A stretch of 64,000 nt of DNA. Source: Delphinus delphis (lineage: Eukaryota; Chordata; Mammalia; Artiodactyla; Delphinidae). The DNA lies in contig NC_082695.1 in assembly GCF_949987515.2 (NCBI RefSeq), forward strand, positions 68,552,265-68,616,264, given 5' to 3'. How positions within the stretch are numbered: position 1 is the first letter of the stretch; each line of letters begins with the position of its first letter. Of this stretch, positions 1 through 11,632 are shown one piece after another. The translations under genes were made by a program, and so were the position numbers. The notes under the pieces were generated by a model that saw only the letters and a program-made list of their open reading frames with translations, searched no databases and was not told where the DNA came from.

Positions 1-1368
1 CTTACTTTACCCTGGCAGCAAAATAGGTTTTATTTTAAATATCTCCCCAAACAAAATAAAACTGAATGGTAAAATTAAAATGAATATATAATTCCACTGA
101 GATGTAAGAGATATCATCTAGACGTAGAAACCTTAAGAAACAGTTAAGTGGCTAGAAGGAACTCTTTCTTCACATTCGATTGTGCGAGACCAATGAGGAT
201 ATAAATGTCTAGAATCATGTGGGTCCTTAAAGCGTACTTCAGGAGTTCCGGTTCTTATATGTCAGCATCCATATTCGTATGATTTGTCTTCTCTTAATGT
301 GAACTATAAATCTCACCATGATCAGCAGGTTAATTCGTTTGTTTGGAGCCCTCTGAGGAAGTTTTTAATTGGAAAATAAATTGGACACATGTAGATGTGG
401 CTTGAAGAAAAGGCAAGTAGACACGTGTTCCACTTTCTCCTCACGAGGAAGGGCATCTACTTCTTTCACTAAATTGCACTTAACGTAACCACAGGACCTC
501 AAGCTCTGTACACATCAACACTTGGCATCTGCCTTTTCCTTTCCTACAATGAAGGAAAATGCATAAATGCATTTGTTGACAGTACTGACAAAGACTGGCT
601 TGTGGAGTAATCAAAACCCTGATTTCTGTCATTAGCTGAATGTTTACAAAACGCATCTTCCTGCCTACGTTCCAGACGCTTCTTCTTATTTTACTAGCTC
701 TTTGTTATGAGTTTTGAGACTAAATTGTAAAGTGTCAAGGGAAAAGACTTTCGTATGCAAGATTCATGGGAATGGCATAAACTTGAACTCCCCAGAAACC
801 CTGCAACATTTATTTATAGGCTCTTCCAGTCAGTTTACATCCCATAGTAAGCCTTCGAGGTCTTGCCTTACATGCAGAGTCAACAGGAAATGAGTGAGCA
901 ACCTTTTGGTCTACCTTACTGCTGTTGCTCATTATTATTATTTTTAATTAATTAATTTATTTATTTTTGGCTGCGTTGAGTCTTCGTTGCTGTGCGCGGG
1001 CTTTCTCTAGCTGCGGAGAACGGGGACTACTCTTCCTTGCGGTGCGCGGGCTTCTCATTGTGGTGCGATGGCTTCTCATTGCGGTGGCTTCTCTCATTGC
1101 AGAGCACAGACTCTAGGCACATGGCCTTCAGTAGTTGTGGCTCACGGGCTCTAGAGCTCAGGCTCAGTAGTTGTGGCGCAAGGGCTTAGTTGTTCCGCGG
1201 CATGTGGGATCTTCCTGGACCAGGGATCGAAACTGTGTCCCCTGCATTGGCAGGCGGATTCTTAACCACTGCGCCACCAGGGAAGCCCCTCTCTTGCTCA
1301 TCAAGTAAAGGCTGTGGCTAAAAGTATTCATGTGGGAATAATCTTTCCCTGCAACTTTTATTTCCTAG
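1..1368 (+). other. DCC: DCC intron, 3' part
   Basis: Non-coding sequence leading into the first DCC exon of the window. It ends in a pyrimidine-rich tract and a TAG acceptor (tttcctag, ending at 1368). The only repeat I recognise is the antisense SINE at 933-1293. Bases 1-900 show no recognisable gene or repeat. Confidence 0.85.
933..1293 (-). mobile_element. CHR-type SINE, long form
   Basis: tRNA-Glu-derived SINE in antisense. Its pol III head lies at the right end (rc of gccaccagggaagcccc) and its A/T-rich tail at the left. The 8-bp duplication TTGCTCAT flanks it at 925-932 and 1294-1301. The long body ending in GCAGCCAAAAATAAATAA matches the full-length CHR family of whales and other Cetartiodactyla. 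It lies 75 bp upstream of the DCC acceptor at 1368. Confidence 0.9.
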
Positions 1369-1523
1369 GGAACGAGCAGTGAATACATCCCAGCCTGGGT
1401 CCCTTCAGTTTACTGTGGGAAACCTGAAGCCAGAAGCCATGTACACCTTCCGAGTCGTGGCCTACAACGAGTGGGGACCAGGGGAGAGCTCTCAGCCCAT
1501 CAAGGTGGCCACTCAGCCTGAGT
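1369..1523 (+). CDS. DCC: DCC exon: end of FNIII repeat 1
   Basis: DCC is a single-pass netrin-1 receptor of growing axons, with four Ig domains, six FNIII repeats and a cytoplasmic tail that guides commissural axons. This 155-nt internal exon starts with the last base of a split codon (G, 1369) and reads [10 protein letters not shown]. It includes [20 protein letters not shown] and ends in VATQPE plus one base of the next codon. The tyrosine-rich Y-F-R-V-x-A-Y-N pattern is the F strand of an FNIII fold, and WGPGESS is the F-G loop region. Acceptor tttcctag and donor gtgagt (1524) are canonical; the downstream intron is phase 1. The match to vertebrate DCC is recalled, not searched. The relative neogenin is less likely given the near-identity I recall to DCC. 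Confidence 0.95.
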
Positions 1524-2811
1524 GTGAGTATGAGACAGGAAGGGCAAATTTAGAAAGCATTTGTTTTCGTTGGCGATATCTTTGAATCCTTTCATAATAA
1601 TTTATTGAGGTGACGGAATGGAAGGAATATTTCTGAAGCAACATGTTTAACCCGAGGGTTTTTAAAGGTAAGATAACTTTAACAAAATGGCCTTCCCACT
1701 TTGGCCATATCTCCATAATGACAAATTAACAACTATCAAGGCCTGGTCCATCCACACAGTCTACATGTTCACTCCCGAGTAAGTGACTGACTCTACCCGC
1801 CAGTACTTCATCATCAACATTGGGTTTCAGCCTCCTGCATTGATTTTTTCAGATTTTTCTAAGTTTGTCTATAAAAAGTGTAACATCAAAGGAGAAGAAA
1901 AATGGCATAGGACTTCCCAACACAGGGATTATTCAAGAACTTACTCATGCACTGAATGCCCTTAAGAAGCTTCCAAAAGTGAATCTAGATTTAAGAAACG
2001 TAAAGAGAAAATCTCTATTGGGCAATCTCATTGTCCTTTAACATAAATCACTATATTAAGCTCCATGATCACAAAGTAATGCAGCTGAATGTTATTGGAC
2101 CAAGTTATAATTTAGCGATTTGTACTTTTATAAAGGAACAGCCCCCAAACTGTACATTTGAAAAATATTTCTGTATTGTACAAAATTTTGATTTTTCTAC
2201 TAAACGTCTAATTTATTTGGAAAGATTATTACTGATGAGTAGTCTGCTAGCTTTATTTGGTTCAGAGTTTTAAAAAATTGTGATCTAACAGCTAAATGAC
2301 ATGAAGGACTACTTGTAACAAAGTACATTATTTAGAGATTTAGACACCTACTTTCATCTACTCCTGTTCTTTGTTTTTGTTTTTTTGAATGATGCTATTT
2401 TATCTGTATTCCCAACCATTTTATTTAAAACTATATTTAACTTCAAAATCACCTCACATGCTTTTGGAAGAAGGTGAAGTAGAAATCAGAAAGATTTTCA
2501 TTGGTACATATGAGAAAATAATCTTTGGACTAGGTCAGTTCTTAAGGATTTGAAATCAATATGTTGAAGAAGAGCAACAGAGACGTAGTCTGGCAGCTGG
2601 TATCATGCTCTGCACACTGGGCAGAATCTCCGTTCCTTCTTCCACTCAGCCAACGCTACAAAGACCAGATGAGGACAAATTGCAATAAAGTATTTGTTGG
2701 GGGTGGGGTTATGACTAAGCTGGACAAGTCTTAGAGATATTTGCCTCATAGAAATAAAACCTCACATAGCATCTTTAAGGGCATAGTAATGTACAGGTTT
2801 CAGATCACATA

Positions 2812-3322
2812 AAAAGAAATTAAATTGAGTTATTTGTAGTGAGGTGGATGGACCTAGAATCTGTCATACAGAGTGAAGTAAGTCACAAAGAGAAAAACAA
2901 ATACTGTATGCTAACACATATATATGAAATCTAAAAAAACAAAACAAAAAAAGTGGTTCTGAAGAACCTAGGGGCAAGACGGGAATAAAGACGCAGATGT
3001 ACTAGAGAATGGACTTGAGGACACAGGGAGGGGAAAGGGTAAGCTGGGACAAAGTGAGAGAGTGGCAGTGTATATATGGACATATATACACTACCAAATG
3101 TAAAATAGCTAGCTAGTGGGAAGCAGCCTCATAGCACAGGGAGATCAGCTCCGTGTTTTGTGACCACCTAGAGGGGTGGGATAGGGAGGGTGGGAGGGAG
3201 GGAGGCACAAGAGGGAAGACATATGGGGATATATGTATATGTATAACTGATTGACTTTGTTATAAAGCAGAAACTAACATACCATTGTACAGCAATTATG
3301 GTCCAATAAAGATGTTAAAAAA
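2812..3322 (+). mobile_element. L1 3' end, 5'-truncated
   Basis: Sense-strand LINE-1 3' UTR. It contains the end of ORF2 (GGTGGATGGACCTAG motif near 2843), a polypurine tract with runs of GGG around 3173-3206, and ends in AATAAAG plus a short A run. The same 3' UTR occurs in antisense at 11633-12322 and 47875 onward, so it is a shared lineage-specific L1 family. Confidence 0.88.
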
Positions 3323-3595
3323 ATGCAGCCTCCCAGGCAGGACAGGCTAAATAATTTGCAGGACCCAGAAGCTACAGTAGAGCGTTAAGCCGTGCTCCAC
3401 GGGGGACCCTCCTAAGCGTGGGATCTTGTGCAGCTTCGTTAGTCGTATGCCCACAAAGCTGGTCCGACTTCCAGGTTTCTCTTCTTAAGAATGTTTTGTT
3501 GCTGTTTGGATTGAAATCATGAGATAATGCTGATTTCCACTTTGCAGTGACTATGTTCACATGTAATTTGAGTCATCAATTTCTTCATTGACTTT

Positions 3596-3888
3596 TTTTT
3601 TAATTAATTAATTTATTTATTTTGGGCTGTGTTAGATCTTCATTTCTGTGCAAGGGCTTTCTCTGGTGGCAGCAAGCGGGGGCCTCTCTTCATCACGGTG
3701 CGCAGGCCTCTCACTATCGTGGCCTCTCTTGTTGCGGAGCACAGGCTCCAGACGCCCAGGCTCAGTAGTTGTGGCTCACGGGCCTAGTTGCTCTGCGGCA
3801 TGTGGGATCTTCCCAGACCAGGGCCCAAACCCATGTTCCCTGCATTGGCAGGCAGATTCTCAACCACTGCGCCACCAGGGAAGCCCCT
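3596..3888 (-). mobile_element. CHR-type SINE, intermediate length
   Basis: Antisense SINE with tail at the left (taattaattaatttattta) and tRNA-like head at the right. Flanking copies TTCATTGACTTTT (3584-3596) and TTCAATGACTTTT (about 3890-3902) form a target duplication with one mismatch. Several substitutions against the other copies suggest an older insertion. Confidence 0.87.
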
Positions 3889-4342
3889 CTTCAATGACTT
3901 TTCACAGATTGTATATATACAGAATCAATAACTTTTAAGAATATTTGGTATTTTAATCAATAAACTTGAATAAAAACAAATTAAGTCAAAATATATATTT
4001 TTGAAAATGGTATATGCCATGTTGTATACAGACTGATAGTTGAAAAACCCATAAAAATTCTGTAAAACAATCTTGTTCAATTTTCTCATGGCAGAACTTA
4101 AACTTTAAAAGAATGTTCATTTTCAGAAGATCCAATTTCTATGAATCGTCTGAATTCTTCACTTCCTAATCCAACTATTATCCCTGGAATTGTTTTAGTG
4201 TACTTTTCAAGGCTGACTGGCTATGATTACATTACATTTCTGATGAAAATTCTACATAGTCAGTTTCACTTCTAGGACTGAGCAACATTATTTTTCTTCT
4301 ACCATTATTTTTAAGTATCCAGTTTGAAAATCAATATCCAGC

Positions 4343-4561
4343 TTTTTTTTTTTTTTTTTTTTTTTTTTGCGGTACGCGGGCCTCTCACTGTTGTGGCCTC
4401 TCCCGTTGCGGAGCACAGGCTCTGGACGCGCAGGCTCAGCGGCCATGGCTCACGGGCCCAGCCGCTCCGCGGCATGTGGGATCTTCCCAGACCGGGGCAC
4501 GAACCCCGTGTCCCCTGCATCGGCAGGCGGACTCTCAACCACTGCGCCACCAGGGAAGCCC
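4343..4561 (-). mobile_element. CHR-type SINE, short form
   Basis: Short, centrally deleted SINE in antisense: a T run of more than 20 bp, then ggtacgcgggcctctcac, ending in cagggaagcccc. CCAGCTTTTT and CCAGCATTTTT flank it as a probable target duplication. This form is typical of cetacean genomes. Confidence 0.9.
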
Positions 4562-5041
4562 CCAGCATTTTTTTAATTCACATTTTTAAAAACAAAGGGA
4601 CATTTCCTAGCCAAGGGAAGGAAAGTCTTTTTCATTTGTATACTGACTAGTAATAACGCCTCATTTCATTAAAAACATTACTCATGATACATTTTTAGTA
4701 TAATTAATCAAAAAAATAAGTGTGATTATTTGTATTACACATATGGCCTTAACCTTTATAAAGTAAAAACAATAGCATAATTCAACTTACAAGTGTGTTT
4801 AATGAACACCCACTGTGTTCCTAATACTGTTCTACACTGTCTGACAGGTTAAGAAAGCACATGTGTGTAATGAAGTAACAGCACTTAGGGCTCTCAGAAG
4901 CTTCCTGAGGAAGCAAATATTTTAAATATGTAACAGCAACAAAACAAGTAAGGAAACCTGTAAGAATTTGTTAAATGAAATATTAAAAGTCTGAATCACA
5001 GATTGGTTTATGAGCCCATTACTTGTGACGGCCGAGGCATA

Positions 5042-5647
5042 TGATGCCAAGAGCTCAGCCTCTGTGTACCGGTGCCAGATCGAATCTCGGAGACAGAGTT
5101 TTGGGCAAAGTAGAAAAGAATAGCTTTATTGCTTTGCCAGGCAAAGGGGAACACAGCAGGCTCCTGCCCTCGAAAACTAAGTGTACCAACCAGGGAGGAT
5201 TTGCTGAGGAATTTTATGGCAGTGGTTCAAGGGTGGGGTTGCTGATAAGATTAGGGTGTGTACAGGGTTTAGGCTCTTTAATCTTGTTTCAGGTAATCTT
5301 CTTGATGAACTTTCTAGTCCCTTTAGTCTGGCCTCAGATGGTCTCCTCTGGCATAAAGAATGCTAACATCTTCATTTGCTGGGTTTTAATTCTATAAAGG
5401 ACTTAAAGGCAGTGTTATGTGTATCCCTTGAGGCAGCAGCGGGACCCTGCCCCAAGGCTGCACTATTGTTCCTTGACTGTTCCTCCCTTGTCTCTACATC
5501 CCCTCCCTTCCCAGATTAGCAACTGTTCAAATCTGCCCTTTGGATCTCAGGGAAGGTCATGGAGGCTGGAGTGTGTTCCCTACAAGAAACGAGGGACATG
5601 AAAATGCTTCCATGCCCAGGAGCCCCGTAGGGTCCTGCTCGGTCTCA
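5042..5647 (-). mobile_element. Solo LTR of an endogenous retrovirus
   Basis: A 606-bp element with TG...CA ends (TGATGCC at 5042, TCTCA ending 5647) and a perfect 4-bp target duplication CATA at 5038-5041 and 5648-5651. The antisense polyadenylation motif (gctttatt, near 5122) sets the - strand orientation. A related 445-bp copy lies at 8262-8706. A 4-bp duplication fits a class I (gamma-like) retrovirus. No gag, pol or env sequence is present beside it. I cannot name the LTR family. Confidence 0.75.
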
Positions 5648-6552
5648 CATATTGTCTAGGTAATTTTTTATGCCTTAATCATATTGTGCTTACCTCCTCA
5701 AATAAGTGCTTTATTACAAAGACAGCTGCTTTGGTCCTTTGTATATACCTTCCATTGTTCCTCATTCAGAAAGCAGTCTGAGAATTTATGTAGAATAACT
5801 CACTGGGTGCTGGTTTCTGTAAGCATTTACTTTGCTTAAAAATTAGCATAAATGATGATAAGGCATAAAATAAAAACTAAACACCTAACTGAATAAAAGG
5901 TTACTTGTTGGTATTGTTGTCTCATATAAGTTATCTTTCTCCAGAAGATGAAAGTAGAAAATCATTCTGGGTTTGAAACATTGAAAGTATCTTGAAGTTT
6001 TTTCATTAAGGGCAGTGATAGTGGTCTTACAATGCTAACTGTATTTTGGCCTTTAATAACACCTTTGTTTTATTAAATCACCTCTCTTCTTACCACTGTA
6101 TGGAGTAAGGATTACTTCCTTTGCAGGCCATTGTTTACTTGCAGGGTGACCTGATTGTGTTTCATTAAGAATTGGATAATTGTCCTTGGATAATTAATCT
6201 CTTGCTGTGTAGATAGGTAGATAGGAACAGTTCAGCCTAGATAAACAGTACTTTAGAATATCTTTTACATGTGCAAAACAGTAAACTCCTTCAATTCATT
6301 TAGATTAAGAGTATTGTGTAGCTTACTCGCTGTCTTTATTACAGACATTAGGATAAATAAATTATGTTATCAGGACTAATAGGTACGGCATGTGTATTTC
6401 ATCTTCTGTTGTTAACACAAAATGCCATTTTAGCAATTTAAAAATATTTCTAGGATAAGGAACACTTCATCTTCTCCAAACCTGCTCAATAATACACCAA
6501 TTCCTGAGTAAGATGGAACACCTTAGAGATCCTGTGCTTCATTTCCTCCTCT

Positions 6553-6598
6553 CCCCACTCCCCCCCACCTCCCGTCCCACCCCCTCCCCTCCCTCCCC
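6553..6598. other. C-rich tract with G-quadruplex potential
   Basis: About 46 bp almost purely C with short T or A breaks, followed by a T/C-rich stretch to about 6630. The - strand therefore carries many consecutive runs of three or more G with loops of one to a few bases, satisfying the usual quadruplex rule. It is not part of a repeat I recognise. Confidence 0.7.
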
Positions 6599-7511
6599 TT
6601 TCTTTTCCCTACTCTTTCTTCTCTCTCGACTTCTTATAAGCTCGTCCTTCTGTGTTTTTAGAGGAAGTTCAGAGGCTGATTTTATTACTTGGTTAGAATT
6701 GCAGAATTTAGAGGCAAAGGTGGGGGGACGTTTTCATTGTTCTCTCACTGACAAAATGATCTTATCTGTTGAAAATGGGTCTCGTCTGGTTAACATTTGC
6801 TTGCTCGTTTTATCACTGTTTTTCCAAATGTGATGTAGTAATTGTACACTAAAATGACATAGCTTTTATACAAATTGAATTTCAAGGTTTCCATATTATT
6901 TGAAAATAGCAACTCTGTTATGAAAACCATATTCTCAAGGAATAAACACTGATGGAAAACATGTCTGAAATATAAATCAGCCAGCAACTGTTTCTGAAAA
7001 GTGCACACGTACTGCAGTAATCATTTAAAGAGATCAGCAGCCCAAGATCCAGTTTATGAAATAATCACCCAGAATACAAAGGCTTGATTTATAGGAAGGT
7101 CTGTGTCTCCTGATTATATCTTCCTTTGGCTAAACCCTTGCTCTTCCCTCTGCCTTTATGGTGTATAATTTCTTTGCTGTATTATCAGCCAGATTTAAGT
7201 CCCTGTGTGCTTAAGACTTGTCTAATCTTTTCATACCACATGTGGAGAATTTTTGAATTATTATTTGGGCTCCTTTAAGATGCTATTAAGGCAGTTTAAT
7301 CATGAAGGATGTTAAAATGGACCACATACTGGCTGGAGGCTTGAGTTAGAACGGGGAGCCTATTTGCTAGACCACAACCCAATTATCCACAAAACCCTTT
7401 TATAGTTAAGTGTTGTAAGTAATATTCTTAGTCCATTATATTCTTTACACTGAAAAGATGAGTGAAAGCAACCCCCAAATCGACTTTAGAATATATTATA
7501 CAGAGGAAATA

Positions 7512-7653
7512 GGACTTCCCTGGTGGTCCAGTGGTTAAGACTCTGTGCTTCCACTGCAGGGGACACGGGTTCGATCCCTGGTCAGGGAACTACGATCCCA
7601 CATGCTTCGCTGTGCAGGCTAAAAATAAAAACAAAAACCAAAAATACTTTACG
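7512..7653 (+). mobile_element. Short tRNA-Glu SINE (CHR-1/Bov-tA-like)
   Basis: Starts ggacttccctggtggtccag. Its first 75 bp closely resemble tRNA-Glu, with A box TGGTCCAGTGG and B box GGTTCGATCCC, followed by a short A-rich tail. It is the left half of a composite: the 25-bp duplication at 7488-7512 recurs only after the next SINE, at 8025-8049. Confidence 0.88.
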
Positions 7654-8024
7654 GGGCTTCCCTGGTGGCACAGTGGTTAAGAATCTGCTTGCCAATGCAG
7701 GGGACATGGGTTCGAGCCCTGGTCTGGGAAGGTCCCACATGCCGCAGAGGAACTAAGCCCTTGCGCCACAACTACTGAGCCTGTGCTCTAGAGCCCGCGA
7801 GCCACAACTCCTGAGCCCACATTGCCACAACTCCTGAAGCCTGCGTGCCTAGAGCCTGTGCTGCACAGCAAAGAGAAGCCACCGCAATGAGAAGCCTGCA
7901 CGCCTCAACAAAGAGTAGCCCCTACTTGGTGCAACTAGAGAAAGCCCACACGCAGCAACGAAGACCCAAGGCAGCCAAAATAAAATAAATAAATTTTAAA
8001 AAAGATAATTAACTGTTTAAAAAA
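7654..8024 (+). mobile_element. CHR-type SINE, full-length form
   Basis: About 370 bp from gggcttccctggtggcacag to gcagccaaaataaaataaat, on the + strand. It carries the complete central region lacking in the short SINEs. It directly follows the tail of the SINE at 7512-7653, and I see no separate target duplication at its left end. Confidence 0.9.
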
Positions 8025-8261
8025 AGAATATATTATACAGAGGAAATAGACATATTTGCCTTTTTCATCTGTCCCTGGATTTTTTTTTTTAATTCTAATA
8101 AAGCTCTACTTCTATGGTTGTTATGGGGGGTACTGGAAAGTCTCTGAACATTATGTCTCCAAACATTACTATCCATATCCTAGGACAAGTTCCTTAATCC
8201 TTGAAACCTCATTGTCCTTGATTATAAATTGGAGATATGAATGATTTACCCCTCCTCCTCC

Positions 8262-8706
8262 TGATGCCAAAAGCGCAGCCTCTCTGTGCACCGGTGCTGA
8301 ATCGAATCTCGGAGACAGAAGTTTTGGGTGAGGCAGAAAAGGATAGCTTTATCATTTTTCCAGGCAAAGGGGGACACAGCAGACTCCTGCCTCAAAACAC
8401 TATGTATCCCAACCTAGGAGGATTTGATGAGGAGTTTTAGAGCAATAGTTCAAGGGTGGGGTTGCTGACAGGATTAGGGTGTGTGCAGGGTCTCAGGTGG
8501 TCTGACTCTTAATCTTGATGAGCTTCTCTGGTCCATTTAATTTTGCCTCAGGTGGTTTCGTGGCTGGGCCTCCCTTGACCACCAACTGTTTGCATCTGCC
8601 CTTTGGAACTCAGGGAAGGTCATCGAGGCAGGAGTCTTGCCTACAAGAAACAGGGTCCAAAAAGGCTTCCGTGCCCAGGAGCCCCACAGGGTCCTTCTCA
8701 GTTTCA
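8262..8706 (-). mobile_element. Solo LTR, related to 5042-5647
   Basis: A 445-bp element starting TGATGCC and ending TTTCA, colinear with the LTR at 5042-5647 but with a shorter middle. Flanking tetranucleotides CTCC (8258-8261) and TTCC (8707-8710) are a near-match target duplication. The antisense polyadenylation motif lies near 8346. Its separate flanks show an independent insertion rather than the partner LTR of one provirus. Confidence 0.7.
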
Positions 8707-9574
8707 TTCCCAGGTTGTAAAGATGAAATGTGATAACATATGGGAAGCCCCTGAGTCTTACCTGGCATCTAGTAGGCACTCAATAGAGAGAAGTTCCCTG
8801 CCCCTAATGGGATCAAATGGAAACATAATTCCAACTGCCCTGCACTGACAACCAAAGTGGGACACTCTAGAGTAATCACTAAGGTAATAAGGCTTGATTA
8901 CTATGCAATCAGCCATTTACGTATATTATTACTTTCCCCCTAATCATCCCCTCCCTCTTACTTAGCACGCTATTGTAGACTGGTTTGTTGTCTAATTTGC
9001 CTCTTGTACATCTTTGCAACCCTAACTAAAATTTGAAGCTTTATGAGCAGAAAACACTCTATTATCCCATAACATGTGTCACAGCATTGCCATTTTGCGA
9101 ATAGCTAGCTGGTTAACATTTGCTGGTAGAATCTGATTTGTACTTAATTGGTGGTGGAGGTGATACGTATCAGCAGTGTTTATTCATCATGATTCTATAA
9201 ATTAAGCAAGCCAAGTAAATTACAGTTCTGGCTAGCTAATTTCTTGTATCACTTAAACTGGTTTCCAATTACTGACTGCACTGCATGGTAATTTGAGTGA
9301 ATATTTGGGATGACTGTGGAGGAGAAGTTGACCGTGAGCCAATCAGCTGGTCCAGTTTTGTGGTCGTGTACGTGGCTATAGACTAATAGTAGAAAGAAAG
9401 AAATATAAGCACTGATGTTTCATCTTTTTAGGTAACACACAAATGCTGGTATAATTTAAATATTCTCTCATTGCAAAACATGTTTTCAGGTATTACAAGT
9501 ATAAGATGAGAGACATTAAAGGCTTATGGTATGGTATCCCCGGCAACGAAGGCTTAAGGAATCCATTTGGATTT

Positions 9575-9784
9575 TTTTTTTTTTTTTTTTTTGCGGTACA
9601 CGGGCCTCTCACTGTTGTGGCCTCTCCCGTTGTGGAGCACAGGCTCCGGACGCGCAGGCTCAGCGGCCATGGCTCACGGGCCCAGCTGCTCCGCGGCATG
9701 TGGGATCTTCCCAGACCGGGGCACGAACCCGTGTCCCCTGCATCGGCAGGCGGACTCCCAACCACTGCGCCACCAGGGAAGCCC
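9575..9784 (-). mobile_element. CHR-type SINE, short form
   Basis: Antisense short SINE with a T run of about 20 at the left and the tRNA-like head at the right. The perfect 12-bp duplication CCATTTGGATTT lies at 9563-9574 and 9785-9796. Confidence 0.93.
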
Positions 9785-9924
9785 CCATTTGGATTTAATG
9801 GTCAATTAGCGAGGTATTATATCTTCTACAATGATGTATATTACTGGAAGAATTAGAGGTAGGCTTGTGAGTGTGGGTTGTTTAATCACGTTAGAAAAAT
9901 TGAAAGCAAAAGGTGAGTCATTCT

Positions 9925-10320
9925 GTACTTATTCATTCAGGTAGTCAGTCATTCAAAATGATTCTTTTGTGCTATGTCCTAGACTTCATGGTCCCATACC
10001 ATCACCATTACTACATGTGCCTATTTACATTTCAATGTACTGATGTAATATAAACTCTAAAAGGCAGGCACACTAACCACATCTGTCAAGGTAACACTTA
10101 AAATTTAAATAAAATTGAAAACTAAAAATTCAGCACCTCATTAGCCACATTTCAAGAGTTCGTATATGACTGCTGGCTACTGTATAGGACAGCACAGAGA
10201 ACATGACCATTATTGCAGAAAGTTCTATTGGGCACCCCTGATCTAGATGCTCTGCTAGTACATGAGGGTACAAAAGCAAGTCAGAAAATGTCCTGACTCC
10301 CAAGGAACTATTAGTCTAGT
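9925..10320 (-). repeat. L2 fragment split by a hAT element
   Basis: Left part (ttcattcaggtagtcag, near 9931) and right part (about 10248-10320, ending aaggaactattagtctag) resemble the L2 3' end in antisense. About 10066-10240 between them is a non-autonomous hAT-like element. Confidence 0.5.
10066..10240. mobile_element. hAT-type non-autonomous DNA transposon
   Basis: Contains attagccacatttcaag and cagaaagttctattggg, hallmarks of an old mammalian hAT/Charlie MER family whose ends read CAGCGCTGTCCAATAGAAC. A related copy is at 18336-18655. The ends are diverged and family assignment is from memory. Confidence 0.55.
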
Positions 10321-10508
10321 GTAAACTATTTTAATTAAGCAGAACTCATTAAAAAGGTATTTAATAGATTAGTCCCCTTTGAAAGTTGAAAAAGTTCATT
10401 ATGTGTTGAATTAATGTGAAAGATTAAGTTTTAAAAGACCAGAGAATCTAGATCTGAACATATTTTCTGATTAGTTTCTCAAAGCTCCCTAAATATTTTC
10501 TCAGATAA

Positions 10509-10546
10509 AAAAATATATATACATATTATATATATTTATATATATA

Positions 10547-10591
<45 letters not shown>
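10509..10591. repeat. (TA)n microsatellite
   Basis: Impure TA/TG dinucleotide tract ending in a pure (AT) run of about 34 bp. Likely polymorphic. Confidence 0.9.
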
Positions 10592-10592
<1 letters not shown>

Positions 10593-11244
10593 TTCAGTGC
10601 AAAATTAAGGATGAAGGACAAAGATGACTTGTTGTTTGGGTTAATCAGTGGTACAGCATAATTCAATTCCCCTAAAAAGCCTCTACTGGTTCCTTGTTAC
10701 TCTCTCTGAGCACAAAGCATAATTCAAGCTTCTTCCACTGGTATAACCAAACATCTAAAGAAGCTATCTACTTGGTGAGAAAGTATAGAGAAAAAAGCTA
10801 CAGATTTCTGACTTCTATTAGGGAGTGTGAAGAAAGATGACAAGAGAGTGTCATAATAATGAGAAGTTCCTGGAGAGTATGGGTATCTAGCCTGGGATAA
10901 TGAGCTTCCAAAAAGGTAGATTTGTTTTGGGTTTAATTGCCTCGTTTGGTTATGTAGCTACTGAAAACGAAAGTAGGTTGCTTGGTAAACTGAATTAGAG
11001 CAAAATAGAGCTTGAGCATCATCAGGGATATTGTCGTCATGCTGCAGCATCCAAATAAAACTCTACTTCAGAGATAAAACAGCTGAGCTGAGCTCTTTTA
11101 ATGGGACTCCTTCAGTCATATTGGATTCTGTGGAAAGCTGGTGTTCATGAAGTGAAGAAGAGTAAAGACACACAGAGAATATAGCATTTTTACTCATATG
11201 TATTTATATATTCTCTCATCTTGACAGCCCTTTTATCTGAATGG

Positions 11245-11350
11245 TCCATAAGCAATTATTGAGCACCTACTATGTGTCAAGCCTTTTATAAGGTGCTGGA
11301 GAGATAGAAGGTAAAATAAGATGGGCAGAATAGTATCCAAAAGTTTAGAG
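11245..11350 (-). repeat. L2 3'-end fragment
   Basis: Antisense L2 terminus: attattgagcacctactatg followed by gtcaagcc and ggtgctggagagatag, the usual L2 end order. Confidence 0.6.
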
Positions 11351-11632
11351 ATGAAATTTTTGAAGAAAATATAGTCAGATAAATTGTTCTAAATCATACT
11401 GTGGGATCAAATTTATTTCCTCTTTTTTTTAACCTAAAGTTAGGATTATAAGATATTAGCATATAAATAATATATAATTTAATACATATATACATACATC
11501 TATATACACACATATACATTTTGTGTTTTAGTATGAAACATGATAGTACTTTTTAGAAAGTAGCACCTGAAGAAATTTATAGTTGACTATCCTCATGTGA
11601 TACCCAACCCATAAAGAGTGAAACTCATTTTT

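Noticed and set aside
1524..1585. Extension of the first DCC exon beyond VATQPE into the open frame that follows
   Set aside because: A consensus donor gtgagt lies at 1524, and the split leucine codon joins correctly to 35685; the extra 20 residues do not resemble DCC.
7515..7588. Cloverleaf-like tRNA-Glu sequence with A and B boxes
   Set aside because: It is the head of a SINE, followed by SINE tail text and bounded by a target duplication; similar heads recur at a dozen places in the window.
5042..8706. A short endogenous provirus with two LTRs
   Set aside because: Each LTR has its own 4-bp flanks, and no gag, pol or env text lies in the 2.6 kb between them.
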